A DNA stretch of 64,000 bases, from NCBI RefSeq assembly GCF_003144535.1, contig NZ_PHFJ01000011.1, positions 1-64,000 of the forward strand, written 5' to 3'. The notes below the pieces were generated by a model that saw only the letters and a list, made by a program, of their open reading frames with translations, made no database searches and was not told the origin of the DNA. A program made the translations under genes and the position numbers. Below, piece after piece: positions 54,341 through 63,949 of this stretch. The stretch is from Proteus penneri (GTDB taxonomy: Bacteria; Pseudomonadota; Gammaproteobacteria; Enterobacterales; Enterobacteriaceae). Position 1 is the stretch's first letter; every line of letters starts with the position of its first letter.

Positions 54341-55228
54341 ATGGATACCCGTTTATTACATGCTTTTGTTGTTTTAGCTGAAACAGAACATTTTGGTGAA
54401 GCTTCATCAAAGCTTTTTATTAGCCAACCCGCACTGACAAAACAGATAAAAACACTGGAATCTCAGTTAGGTATCACACTTTTTCAGCGTGGACGCCATG
54501 GTGCAAAATTAACACCTGAAGGACAGTATTTACTGAGTCAATCTCAATCAGTTTTAAGAGAGGCTCGCGTTCTAGAAAAACAAGCTCGCCAATTAAGTGA
54601 ACCCCAAAAAGCAGAGCTTTATGCAGGATTTGGTTTGTCCTCATTAAATTTTATTACCCCATTATTGGCAAAATTTAATCACGCTCATCCTGATATTACC
54701 GTTCATATCGATGATATGCCTTCTAACACGATGGAAAATAAATTACGTTTAGGAGAACTCGATCTCGCATTTTCACGCTTACCTGTTACAGAACCCCTCA
54801 AGGGGATTTCATTAGCACAAGAGCGATTGATGTTAGCTATTCCAACACAAAACATTATGGTGTTAGAGATTGAAGATGATCCATTACACTATTTTAATAT
54901 GCTTGGGCTTATTCAGCTGGTTCCAGAAAAAGGGAAAAAACTACATCAACAAATTAATGATTTTTTAAAATATCATCAAATTAAACCTCGTGTATTACAG
55001 CAATCACAAGATATCCAAACACAATTAGCGTTAGTTGCTGCTGGATTAGGGATGGCATTGGTACCTAAAAATGCAGAGCTTATTTGTGACAAACAAAAAG
55101 TCACTTTATTGCCACTGTCTGGTTTGTATACACAATGGGAAATAGGTGTTATTTGGAATAATAATATTCATAATAAAGATCGTGATATTTTTATAAAAAT
55201 AATTCATGAGGAAATAAATAAATTATAA
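54341..55228 (+). CDS. LysR-family transcriptional regulator
   Basis: A 295-residue LysR regulator. The winged helix-turn-helix is at residues 1-60 (FGEASSKLFISQPALTKQIKTLE) followed by a linker helix and a periplasmic-binding-protein-like effector domain from about residue 90. It may control the nitrilase gene just upstream, although LysR genes are more often divergent from their targets. Confidence 0.88.
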   Translation: MDTRLLHAFVVLAETEHFGEASSKLFISQPALTKQIKTLESQLGITLFQRGRHGAKLTPEGQYLLSQSQSVLREARVLEKQARQLSEPQKAELYAGFGLSSLNFITPLLAKFNHAHPDITVHIDDMPSNTMENKLRLGELDLAFSRLPVTEPLKGISLAQERLMLAIPTQNIMVLEIEDDPLHYFNMLGLIQLVPEKGKKLHQQINDFLKYHQIKPRVLQQSQDIQTQLALVAAGLGMALVPKNAELICDKQKVTLLPLSGLYTQWEIGVIWNNNIHNKDRDIFIKIIHEEINKL

Positions 55229-55589
55229 TGAATGAAAACTGTTTTTAATTTTAGAAATGATTATATTACCAATATATAACTTATAATAAAGCTAAAACAC
55301 CTAATAAATAATAATTGTTTTTAAAAGAAATAAAGATAAATAATTGCGAGTTTGTTCACAAAAATAAACATGAAATATTTATTGGTTTTTTATGTGTTTA
55401 AATAAAAAAATAAAGTAAATCATTTAATTAACTTAATCACCATAATATAAATAAGGCTAATTAAAAATCAGTTTATTAAAATAAATTATTTACAATGACA
55501 GAGATTTATTTAATATTAACCACGCCCGAAACAGCAAGCTTTATATTCGAAAATGAAGCTGTAAAGATAGAATATTAATATCTCTGTAA
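55229..55589. other. AT-rich upstream region of the hemophilin-like cluster
   Basis: This 360-base stretch has no open frame. It should contain the promoter of the hemophilin-like gene. A 12-of-19 match to the Fur consensus at 55329-55347 is too weak to call in such AT-rich DNA. Confidence 0.5.
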
Positions 55590-55621
55590 GTGGCTACTTA
55601 TTATTTATAATAAGTAGCCAC
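55590..55621 (+). promoter_or_regulatory. Perfect 14-bp hairpin in the leader of the hemophilin-like gene
   Basis: GTGGCTACTTATTA and TAATAAGTAGCCAC pair perfectly around a TTTA loop, ending 20 bases before the GGAAG ribosome site. There is no T-run, so it is not an ordinary terminator. mRNA stabilisation or a regulator-binding dyad are possible. Confidence 0.6.
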
Positions 55622-55650
55622 ACCCTCAAACTAATAATAAGGAAGTTATT

Positions 55651-56439
55651 ATGAAAAAACGTAATGAATTAGTCTGCGCATTATTTATATTAATGGGGAC
55701 TCATGCTGTACAAGCTGAAATTCATTCTAATCAAAGCGGTTCTCTGGTTACGATGGTTGTGGGGGCAAGTGATGCAATTAATCGAGGTCTTCATCAAACA
55801 CCAGCTGGAGAGCCAGGTGTGGGGATTAGTACCGTAGGAGGTGGGAAAAAAATTGGTTTTGCTTCGTTAACATCACCAATGATGAGTGGTGGAGCGGATA
55901 GTCATGGTGTTTATACAATCCAATCTAATCACCAACATAGTGATATGGGTGTTTTTCACTTTGCTAAAATCACTAATGCTAATGTCTATTTTGGTGACTG
56001 GGCAAAAACAACATCAGCAACAGATGCAACACATCAAACCTATTATATCGGTAAAGATGTGACAACCACACTACCGACAGATAGCGCCACTTATACGGTA
56101 ATGGGTATCAGTAAATATAACGGTAGTAACCAACTTTCTGGTACGTTTGATGTTGATTTTTCTCAAAAGAAAATTGAAGGTTCATTGAAGAATGAGCAGC
56201 GTACTGTTGAGTTAGAAGGTGGAAATCTTTATACCGCAAATAACCAAGTAACGTTTTCTGCAGATGCAAAAGAGGATACAACATCAGGGGTTGTTGAAGG
56301 TGCCTTTTTTGGCGAAAATGCCGAAGTGTTAGCAGGTATTGTGGTATTTAGTTCGGATCACACAAAAGATATCGGTTTTGGTGGTACGAAAAATAGTAGT
56401 GAAAGTGAAGAAATAACAGCAAGCACGGATGCTTCTTAA
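55651..56439 (+). CDS. Hemophilin (HphA)-like secreted haem-binding protein
   Basis: A 262-residue exported protein with a Sec signal (cleavage near HAVQA-EIHSN) and no lipobox, so it should be soluble, not a lipoprotein. The C-terminal part has the transferrin-binding-protein-type barrel motif GVVEGAFFGENAEVLAGIVVF; the N-terminal part would hold the haem. This architecture, the next gene (Slam) and the receptor fit the hemophilin system, in which a secreted hemophore takes haem from host proteins and brings it to HphR. It has its own terminator, and a strong stem-loop in the leader. Haem binding is inferred. Confidence 0.75.
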   Translation: MKKRNELVCALFILMGTHAVQAEIHSNQSGSLVTMVVGASDAINRGLHQTPAGEPGVGISTVGGGKKIGFASLTSPMMSGGADSHGVYTIQSNHQHSDMGVFHFAKITNANVYFGDWAKTTSATDATHQTYYIGKDVTTTLPTDSATYTVMGISKYNGSNQLSGTFDVDFSQKKIEGSLKNEQRTVELEGGNLYTANNQVTFSADAKEDTTSGVVEGAFFGENAEVLAGIVVFSSDHTKDIGFGGTKNSSESEEITASTDAS

Positions 56440-56532
56440 TTTTTTCAAAAATAATATTATAAATTTGTTTGGTAATAAAATCGGTTAATTCTTTAAAAAG
56501 TGGTATTAGTGGTCATTAAGCTAAATGTTAGC

Positions 56533-56569
56533 AACAGATAATCAGGTATAGGGTTATCTGTTTTTTTTT
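56533..56569 (+). terminator. Intrinsic terminator after the hemophilin-like gene
   Basis: The stem AACAGATAA / TTATCTGTT with a 12-base loop is followed by nine or more T. It would let the hemophore mRNA exceed that of the export and receptor genes. Confidence 0.85.
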
Positions 56570-56623
56570 ATTAAAAATAAACTGATCTTAAGGAATAGGT
56601 CGATTTTTATTATAAGGATATAC

Positions 56624-57988
56624 ATGCGTTATTATCAAAAACGAATGAAGTTGTTTTTTATTATCAGTGTGTTATTTATTCCATTAAAAGTAAATGCCAA
56701 AGAAAATAGTTCTGTTTTATTCTCCTATTCTTCACCTCAACACCAAGTTGCCCAAATAGGCCAACAACTTTATCGCGCTTTACAGCAACAGCAGTGGAAA
56801 AAGGCCGAAGAACTATTACTGGACTATCAACAATTACCTTTCCATGAAACACTCTTAATTGATTATGCTAAAGCGCTTTTAGCCCAAACAAAAGGCAATT
56901 TTTTACAGGCTGAGTTTTATTATCAGCAGCAACTTAAACAAAAAGCTGATTTTATCCCAGCACAAACAGGGTTAATACAGCTTTATTTTCATTTGCGAGA
57001 ATATAAAAAAGCACAGCAACAACTCGATCAGTTGAGTAGTATTGTTGATTTACCAAAAGATATTAGTCAATCCATTGAGTTTTATAAGGTTAAATTAGCC
57101 GCTTATTTTCAAGGTCAACGTTTCTATCAACTTAGCTTCTTTTATAACGATAATATTAACCATGCACCTGATATAGCTGAAAAAGTGGTCTCTCAATCCA
57201 CGCAAAGAAAAGTGACTTTAAGAAGTGCAAAACCCATTGTATCAACGGGTCTTACTCATTATTTTTCTTTTTATCAGCCTGTTATCATTTATTCTCACCA
57301 TACTTTTTCTTCTTATACTTATGCACGATATATAGATTATCACTCTCACCGTCGTGCTAACTTTTTGGCATTATATACACAGCTGGGTTATCGCTATCAA
57401 AAATCGCAATATCAATGGTCAATGACTCCTTATTACGAAATAAAAAAACCACAAGCTCAATATGAATATCAAGCATGGGGAAGTGAAGCGCAATTTTCTT
57501 ATTTTATTAATAAAAAGCAAACTATTAATTTAAGTTTTGATTATAAAATAAAAAAATATCAAGAAGCGTTAAATAATTTAAATAGTCGGCGACTTAGTTA
57601 TAGTACTAACCATAACTATTATTTTAATAATAGAATGCAGTTAGTTAATCAATTAAATTATCAGTTAGATCGTAAAAAAAATACTTTATTAAATTATCAG
57701 CTGTATGGTATAAAAACTGGCGTTTATTATCCCTTGTCAGTGAATTGGCATATATCTCTTTTTTTACAGTATCAATTTAAATACTATAATAACTATAACC
57801 CTTTATTAAAAAAGAGAAGAAAAGATAATAGTATTGTTTTTACAACCAATATTAAAAATAAATCATCTTTTATTTTAGGGTTTTATCCCGCAATAGAATT
57901 TCGTTATACCCGAAGATTAAGCAATGTGGATTGGTTATATCAATATCAGCAACACGAAGTGTTATTTAAATTAGAAAAACAGTTTTAA
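56624..57988 (+). CDS. Slam-family (DUF560) outer-membrane exporter
   Basis: A 454-residue outer-membrane protein with a signal peptide ending near KVNA-KENS. Residues about 45-150 are tetratricopeptide-like helices (KKAEELLLDYQQ, AEFYYQQQLKQ, YKKAQQQLDQL), and the rest is a tyrosine-rich 14-strand-type beta barrel ending in EVLFKLEKQF. This is the Slam arrangement, in which the barrel moves TbpB-like or hemophilin proteins across the outer membrane. It lies next to its predicted substrate and 41 bp before the receptor gene. Confidence 0.85.
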   Translation: MRYYQKRMKLFFIISVLFIPLKVNAKENSSVLFSYSSPQHQVAQIGQQLYRALQQQQWKKAEELLLDYQQLPFHETLLIDYAKALLAQTKGNFLQAEFYYQQQLKQKADFIPAQTGLIQLYFHLREYKKAQQQLDQLSSIVDLPKDISQSIEFYKVKLAAYFQGQRFYQLSFFYNDNINHAPDIAEKVVSQSTQRKVTLRSAKPIVSTGLTHYFSFYQPVIIYSHHTFSSYTYARYIDYHSHRRANFLALYTQLGYRYQKSQYQWSMTPYYEIKKPQAQYEYQAWGSEAQFSYFINKKQTINLSFDYKIKKYQEALNNLNSRRLSYSTNHNYYFNNRMQLVNQLNYQLDRKKNTLLNYQLYGIKTGVYYPLSVNWHISLFLQYQFKYYNNYNPLLKKRRKDNSIVFTTNIKNKSSFILGFYPAIEFRYTRRLSNVDWLYQYQQHEVLFKLEKQF

Positions 57989-58029
57989 TTAAATAAATCA
58001 CTTCTTTTATTAATTGAATAGGTAAAACA

Positions 58030-61000
58030 ATGCATATAATGCTTTTTAGAAAGCGAAAAATTGTTTCAATCTTCGTTTCTCTATCGCTATTTTCTCCGTG
58101 CTTTTATCTGCAAGCCAAAGAAGATAAAACCGATCTTGGTCATATTCAAATTTCTGATAATAAAGAAAAAGATACGCAAGGTTATTCACAAGTTTATGAG
58201 AAAGATGTCTCTAATGTTTATTTAGGCAAAGAGCTATTAGAGCGTTATCAAGGTATTTCTCCAGCTGATTTACTAAAAAGCGCCATTGGGGTTTATAGTG
58301 GTGAAGCGCGTAATGGTGGGGCGCTTGATCCGAATATTCGGGGTATTCAAGGGCAAGGACGTATTCCTGTTACGGTGGATGGTACAGAGCAGGCAATTAC
58401 CGTTTATCGAGGTTATAGTGGTGCCTCTAATCGTAACTATATTGATTCTAATTTGATTAGTAGTATCTATATTGAAAAAGGCCCTTCATTAACTCCAGAT
58501 ATGAAAACAGGTATTGGTGGCGGTATTGCGATTAAAACCCTAGATATTCGTGATATTGTGCCTATTGGTGACTCTTTTGGTATTAATTTTAAAGGGGATA
58601 TTAGTAATAACTCTACACGGTATAAAGAAGTTTATTTAAATATGCTTGGAGATTACCGTAATCAGCCTTATTTTTATCATTATGGTTCAAGAGTTATTGA
58701 TCCTGCGTTAGAAATCACACCACAAAAAAATAAAGATTGGCATTTTCATGATCATTCATTTCGCCTAGGCATTGGGTTTGAAAAAGAAAAATTTAATTTA
58801 TTATTTGCTTATGCACTGCGAGAAAAAGGCAATTATTTAGCAGGAAAAAGAAATACAAAAGCTTATCTCGAAACCGATAATATGAAATCTATCCACTCAA
58901 TTGATTATAAAGTAAGGTTAACACCTTATGTTCCTTTTATTGCTCATATTTATCGTCCTGGTAATGAAGTACCGAATACATCCAGCCGTAATCGTTCATT
59001 TTTAGTTAAAGGGACATTATTCCCTGAATCAACACACCGTTTTTCGATTAATTATCGATACACCGATTTACTGTTTGGCGATATTATGCCATTACGATTA
59101 GAGTGGGCTCGTTATGAAAAAAATTTAGTGACTCAATGGCCATTAGCAACGATTAATCAACAGACAGGTATATTAACTTATCAATATAAACCCGAAGATA
59201 AACAAACCGATTTATTATTAAGATTGTGGGGAAATTCAACCACAGGACATACCAATACTCGTGGTGGTGAACCTAGAGTATCTCGGCAAATTGATTATGA
59301 TGAAAAATATTTATCTAAATGGGATACAAAAGTAGACACGCGTTTTATTGATACTGCTTCTCTTTATCAAGAAAATAACCGTTACGGTATTGATTTATCT
59401 TCGATATTTAAATTATCACCGCAATTTTCTCTTTCATTTTCCAGTCATTATCAATTTGAAAAATTAGACAGTGATGAATTGGAATTACCTGCAGGTTTTG
59501 ATTTTGTTACCTCCGGGCGAGCAGGACAACGTCATGAAATTAACTTAGCCCTTTCCACAGATTGGAAGCCACTTTCTTGGTTAGCTATTACTGCGGGCGG
59601 GAAATATCATTATTATCATTTAACCGATACTTTTTTAAATAATAAGCGACGTAATAATGTAAAAGGTTATGAAAAATCCCCTTCAATAAGAGGCTTTATT
59701 TTGCCTTATCGACGTACATTAACTGCGGAGGAATATTTATTATATAAAGCTTACCATAGGGTGGATGTAGAAACGTTACCTGAAGAGCTTAAAAATTATC
59801 GACGTTATCCAGAAATAGATAAAAAAATGCGTAAGTTTTTACTCTCTAAATTTGTTTATCCTGAATATGAAAATTTATCACCTGAAATAAAAGAAAAAAT
59901 TATTAATCATCATAAAGTTAAAAAAACTCAAGTTCATATGATGCACGATGATTTTCTTCGTGATGAACAAGGAAATCTCAATATAGAATCTTCTCAAAAA
60001 CGTCCTATGATCACGGAATATACCGTCATACTTTATGATAAAAATGGCGAATTATCTAAAAGTAAAAATATGTTCTTAAGTGGTTATGCTGATATCAATG
60101 AAAAAGTGCCCGATCCCATTACAGGTAAATTAGTTAATAAATATGAAATGGGTGTGACCAATCCAATCCCTATTTATCTTGATGATGATAAAGATAATTT
60201 TGCACCTGAGCCCAGTTATCAGCATGGGGCCTTTTCACCACTGGTGTCTGCAACGGTGTATGCCAACGAGATATTGCGTTTTTATGGCCGTTATACCGAG
60301 CAACTGCGTTTGCCTAATTTATTTGAAGACACTAGCGGATTTTCAGGCTCTAAAGCTCGTTATTATGGCTTTAAATTAAAACCAGAACGCGCCAAAAGTA
60401 CAGAGTTTGGGGTTGTATTTGATTTGACCGATTGGCTTAATGTCGAGCGCCATGCCGATATTAAAATTAATTATTTTCATACCAATATCGAAAATGTGTT
60501 TGATAGAGATGCAAATTGGCAAATTAGGCAATTTGAAAAGCAAAAATTAGAGGGGCTGGAAGTTCAAGCGCGTTTTGATAACGGTTTTATTTTTATGGAT
60601 ACGGCTTTAGTTTATAGCCATAAAAATAAGGTATGCGATAAAAATGCCTTTAGTCACTACGATCCTTTTGGTTTCTTGGGAATTAAAGAGTGTATGACAG
60701 GGGGGTATCCGGGTGGTTTTTTACGTACTTCTATTCAGCCTAAATATTCGGTTAATTTACATTTAGGTACCCGTTGGTTAGATAATAAGTTAGAGGTGGG
60801 CAGTCGCTGGCTCTATTCATCAGAAGTAGAAAATAAAGATGAAAAATGGCTAAAAGAAAAGTTACCAAGAGAAATGTACGGCAGAAATAATAATCCGATG
60901 CGTTGGGCAAAAGTTTTTACCGTCGATGCCTATATTAACTATCAATATAGCCCTAATTTATCGTTTGAAATAACAGGCAGTAATTTATTAAACGAATACT

Positions 61001-61077
61001 ACATTGATCCTTTAACGCGATCAGGTATGCCTGCACCCGGAAGAACCTTCCGATTGGGTGTGACTGCACAATTTTAA
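58030..61077 (+). CDS. TonB-dependent haem/hemophilin receptor (HphR-like)
   Basis: A 1015-residue outer-membrane receptor with an N-terminal signal and a plug domain (about residues 50-170, PADLLKSAIGVYSGEARNGG and NIRGIQGQGRIPVTVDG, IYIEKGPS), then a 22-strand barrel ending in RTFRLGVTAQF. A large hydrophilic insert of roughly 110 residues lies near 555-665, presumably an extracellular loop that binds the hemophore. Haem receptors usually have about 650-900 residues, so it is long. Its position between Slam and TonB supports HphR function. Confidence 0.82.
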   Translation: MHIMLFRKRKIVSIFVSLSLFSPCFYLQAKEDKTDLGHIQISDNKEKDTQGYSQVYEKDVSNVYLGKELLERYQGISPADLLKSAIGVYSGEARNGGALDPNIRGIQGQGRIPVTVDGTEQAITVYRGYSGASNRNYIDSNLISSIYIEKGPSLTPDMKTGIGGGIAIKTLDIRDIVPIGDSFGINFKGDISNNSTRYKEVYLNMLGDYRNQPYFYHYGSRVIDPALEITPQKNKDWHFHDHSFRLGIGFEKEKFNLLFAYALREKGNYLAGKRNTKAYLETDNMKSIHSIDYKVRLTPYVPFIAHIYRPGNEVPNTSSRNRSFLVKGTLFPESTHRFSINYRYTDLLFGDIMPLRLEWARYEKNLVTQWPLATINQQTGILTYQYKPEDKQTDLLLRLWGNSTTGHTNTRGGEPRVSRQIDYDEKYLSKWDTKVDTRFIDTASLYQENNRYGIDLSSIFKLSPQFSLSFSSHYQFEKLDSDELELPAGFDFVTSGRAGQRHEINLALSTDWKPLSWLAITAGGKYHYYHLTDTFLNNKRRNNVKGYEKSPSIRGFILPYRRTLTAEEYLLYKAYHRVDVETLPEELKNYRRYPEIDKKMRKFLLSKFVYPEYENLSPEIKEKIINHHKVKKTQVHMMHDDFLRDEQGNLNIESSQKRPMITEYTVILYDKNGELSKSKNMFLSGYADINEKVPDPITGKLVNKYEMGVTNPIPIYLDDDKDNFAPEPSYQHGAFSPLVSATVYANEILRFYGRYTEQLRLPNLFEDTSGFSGSKARYYGFKLKPERAKSTEFGVVFDLTDWLNVERHADIKINYFHTNIENVFDRDANWQIRQFEKQKLEGLEVQARFDNGFIFMDTALVYSHKNKVCDKNAFSHYDPFGFLGIKECMTGGYPGGFLRTSIQPKYSVNLHLGTRWLDNKLEVGSRWLYSSEVENKDEKWLKEKLPREMYGRNNNPMRWAKVFTVDAYINYQYSPNLSFEITGSNLLNEYYIDPLTRSGMPAPGRTFRLGVTAQF

Positions 61078-61105
61078 TTAAAAGAGAATTAAGGAGCTTT
61101 TTGTT

Positions 61106-61900
61106 ATGTTGGCACTTTCTGTCAGGCAACCGCTTAATATTTATTACTGGCTAATAGCTATCTCGTTAGTTTATATCGCTATATTAAGTTGGCTGTTGCG
61201 TTCACTTTCTATGGCAGAAAGTGCACACCATATTCATCAGCAACAAGAAAATACATTATCTGTTTACCAAGTGGTATTTTCACCGCCCCAACAATCGACA
61301 GTCGTGCCTGAGCCTTTAGTGGAAACGGCACCTCAAGAAACTCCCATTGTGTTGCCAAATGCCGAAATAGGAGAGTTTGTTGAAGCACCAAAGAAAATAC
61401 CTGAAAAGCCCAAAGAAAAACCGATACCTATAAAACCAGTTACACCAGTAAAAAAACAGGTCGTACAAGAAAAAGTAGAACCGATAAAACAGCGTGATTT
61501 AGAAAGCCAAGTAGCACAAATAACATCAGAAGCATCTGCAGAAAGCTTAACGCAACATACGGCAAGTTCGTTAGCAGGAAGAAGTCATGCACTAAGCGAG
61601 AAAGGCATCGGGCAAGGTGAATCTGACAATCACTATATAAGCTCATTGCGCCGAGAAATAGAGCGTCATAAACGTTATCCATCACAAGCGCGCCGCATGC
61701 AACATGAAGGTCAGGTAGTGGTGAGTTTTTCTCTCACCGCAGAAGGTGCTATTGCCATGGTTGAGATAGAAAACTCTTCAGGGATTTCTTCACTGGATAA
61801 TGCAGCAATGGCTGCTGTAAAGCGAGTAAAACCGATAGGGCCTAAGCCTGAAAGCGTATTGAACCCGCTTATTGTTTCATTAGATTTTCAATTAAATTAA
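61106..61900 (+). CDS. Dedicated TonB energy-transduction protein
   Basis: A 264-residue TonB with one N-terminal membrane helix (YYWLIAISLVYIAILSWLL), a proline/lysine-rich periplasmic spacer (KPKEKPIPIKPVTP) and a C-terminal TonB domain (YISSLRREIERHKRYPSQARRMQHEGQVVVSF). It has no linked exbB/exbD and must share them with the main TonB. Its place right after the receptor suggests it serves that receptor specifically. Confidence 0.9.
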   Translation: MLALSVRQPLNIYYWLIAISLVYIAILSWLLRSLSMAESAHHIHQQQENTLSVYQVVFSPPQQSTVVPEPLVETAPQETPIVLPNAEIGEFVEAPKKIPEKPKEKPIPIKPVTPVKKQVVQEKVEPIKQRDLESQVAQITSEASAESLTQHTASSLAGRSHALSEKGIGQGESDNHYISSLRREIERHKRYPSQARRMQHEGQVVVSFSLTAEGAIAMVEIENSSGISSLDNAAMAAVKRVKPIGPKPESVLNPLIVSLDFQLN

Positions 61901-61910
61901 TCTAGTAAAT

Positions 61911-61947
61911 AAAACACCTAAGAGTGAATTTAGACTTAGGTGTTTTT
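61911..61947. terminator. Bidirectional terminator between tonB and the Cry-like gene
   Basis: A 12-bp stem AAAACACCTAAG / CTTAGGTGTTTT with a 12-base loop separates convergent genes. Confidence 0.9.
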
Positions 61948-61961
61948 ATTAGAATTAATGG

Positions 61962-63926
61962 TTAAAACAGTACAGTAATATCTGCTAACACAGTGTTAGG
62001 TTTAGAAAAGTGCAAATAAAAATAAAGATTGGATGCGTTTTCTTGTGTGAATAAATAATCTAATTCAAGTTGATAAGTTCGAAAATAGGCTTTTTTATTT
62101 GTTACTGGATGATTAAGTAATGGTGTTATTTTATAAATGATATTGTCCTGATTTAGGCCAAGAGAAAAGGTATTTGAAGCAATTAATGTCCCTTTAAGGG
62201 CATTGCCCGTTCTCACAGAAACTGAAAGTGATTGTTCACTTTCAGCTGCGCACTGTAATAACACCTTCATTTTTTGCGAATTATTTGTTTTTCCAATCGT
62301 TTCTTCTGAAGGTAAGCAAAAATAGGCTTCTTGATTTAACAAAATACAGTTTTTACCCACCAGCATATCACTATACCCATATTGAGCTTTACTTAATTGC
62401 GTATCAAACCCATGATTTAAATCCAACTCATAGCTTTTTTGTCGTACAGGCAAGTGGTTTTTAGTTTCTAGTGTAAGAGAAGCATAACCGTCATAAAAAC
62501 GGAATATAGGTGCAGATTCTGTTAACCAAGCGCCAGAATCATCATGGCATTGTTTACCATTATGTCGGCTTAAATAAAGGTTTACGCCATTAAAACAGTA
62601 ACCAGGAATATTAAGATAAGACTTGTTCTCTCGGCGGCCTTGACCAATGGTAAAGCTATTATTGTTTACATCATCAAGCACCATATAGTGTAATGCGCCC
62701 CAAGGGGTATCAGAAATATAACGTACAGAAGGTAAAATTTGAGAGGGCGATAAATATGCTTTACTGCTATCTGGTGTAAAAAAAGTGTCTGTTTTTAATA
62801 CATCACGACTATCCCCCGCGACACCATAACAGCCTTCATATTGAAAACTATCTGGTACTTTTTCAATACTTAAATAGTTGTGTTTAATACGAATAACAGC
62901 ATCAATATGAGAATAGGTTTCGATACTTTGTAACATGGATGTTCGATGTAATATATCTTTGCCTATATCAAAGTAAGCTTTGTAATAGCTGATTTTAGGA
63001 TCGGTATGGCTATAGTCATGTCCATATAACTCTAAGCTATTCCAGCGAGAAAATGGTGTGTTAAATTCGATTTCAAAACTCTTTTTTATCCAAGCCTGAT
63101 AAAAAGATAATCCTGATGTGTAAATACCGGATAAAAAAACATTACTTTTATTATAATCATCTTTAAATATATTAGATGTTTGCCGATAAATGGCGGTATG
63201 AATTGCGCTATTAAATTTATCTACACTTTCTCTTAATGTTTTTAGATTACTTTTAAAGTAATCATCACTTAATTCAAGTTTATCTTTATTAGTGAGAATA
63301 TCGTAATGCGCAGCAACAAAAAGGGCGCAACAATGACAATAAAAAGGTAAGCCTGCGGATTGCGCTAAATTTAAGACTAATGGTTGTTGAGAAACGATTG
63401 TCGTAATTACATCATCAAAACGGTTGAGTACTTGTTCCCGTAAATCTTTTTTTTGTTGTACAGAATAATGCATTGTAGGATCAAGATAACGAGCAAACGA
63501 ATCAGAGAATAACTGATACACATCGGATATTCCCTCTGTGGTGAGTTTGATAATTTTAACATTATTATCAGCAATTTTAGCGTCAATAATACGAGAGACA
63601 TGCTCGATAATTTGATTAGCTAGCGAGCTATCTTTCATATTTTTATTCATCATACCAAAGAGTGCAGAGGTGATTTTTGATAATGCACCACCGACAACCG
63701 GTATTAAACCAATAATATGTCCGATGACGGTTTGTCCTACAATAATGGGAGCATTGAGTGGATCTTGCTCATTAAATTTATCGACAATGGTCGGTAATAC
63801 ATTACTATTGCGGTTAATCATATCCAACATACCTTCTTGGAGTTTTTGGTAGTCGATACAGATTAATGGCTGTGTTGCAGGGAGTGATGAAGGACTAATG
63901 GCGACTTTTAATGGATTGAAATGCAT
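61962..63926 (-). CDS. Cry-type delta-endotoxin-like protein
   Basis: A 654-residue protein with no signal peptide. Residues about 60-290 resemble the helical pore-forming domain I of three-domain Cry toxins: a hydrophobic early helix (VIGHIIGLIPVVGGALS), EGISDVYQLFSDSFARYLDP as in helix 3, the central helix AGLPFYCHCCALFVAAHYDI as in Cry helix 5, and KTLRESVDKFNSAIHTAIYRQ. A beta-rich middle and a jelly-roll-like end (LYFYLHFSKPNTVLADITVLF) fit domains II and III. Total size equals an activated Cry core. The ATG at 63926 has AAGGAG eight bases upstream. Similarity is read by eye and distant. Confidence 0.6.
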   Translation of the reverse strand: MHFNPLKVAISPSSLPATQPLICIDYQKLQEGMLDMINRNSNVLPTIVDKFNEQDPLNAPIIVGQTVIGHIIGLIPVVGGALSKITSALFGMMNKNMKDSSLANQIIEHVSRIIDAKIADNNVKIIKLTTEGISDVYQLFSDSFARYLDPTMHYSVQQKKDLREQVLNRFDDVITTIVSQQPLVLNLAQSAGLPFYCHCCALFVAAHYDILTNKDKLELSDDYFKSNLKTLRESVDKFNSAIHTAIYRQTSNIFKDDYNKSNVFLSGIYTSGLSFYQAWIKKSFEIEFNTPFSRWNSLELYGHDYSHTDPKISYYKAYFDIGKDILHRTSMLQSIETYSHIDAVIRIKHNYLSIEKVPDSFQYEGCYGVAGDSRDVLKTDTFFTPDSSKAYLSPSQILPSVRYISDTPWGALHYMVLDDVNNNSFTIGQGRRENKSYLNIPGYCFNGVNLYLSRHNGKQCHDDSGAWLTESAPIFRFYDGYASLTLETKNHLPVRQKSYELDLNHGFDTQLSKAQYGYSDMLVGKNCILLNQEAYFCLPSEETIGKTNNSQKMKVLLQCAAESEQSLSVSVRTGNALKGTLIASNTFSLGLNQDNIIYKITPLLNHPVTNKKAYFRTYQLELDYLFTQENASNLYFYLHFSKPNTVLADITVLF

Positions 63927-63949
63927 AAAGAAAACTCCTTGTTTAATAT

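Noticed and set aside
55329-55347. Fur box upstream of the hemophilin-like gene
   Set aside because: Only 12 of 19 bases match, and the region is so AT-rich that this is expected by chance.
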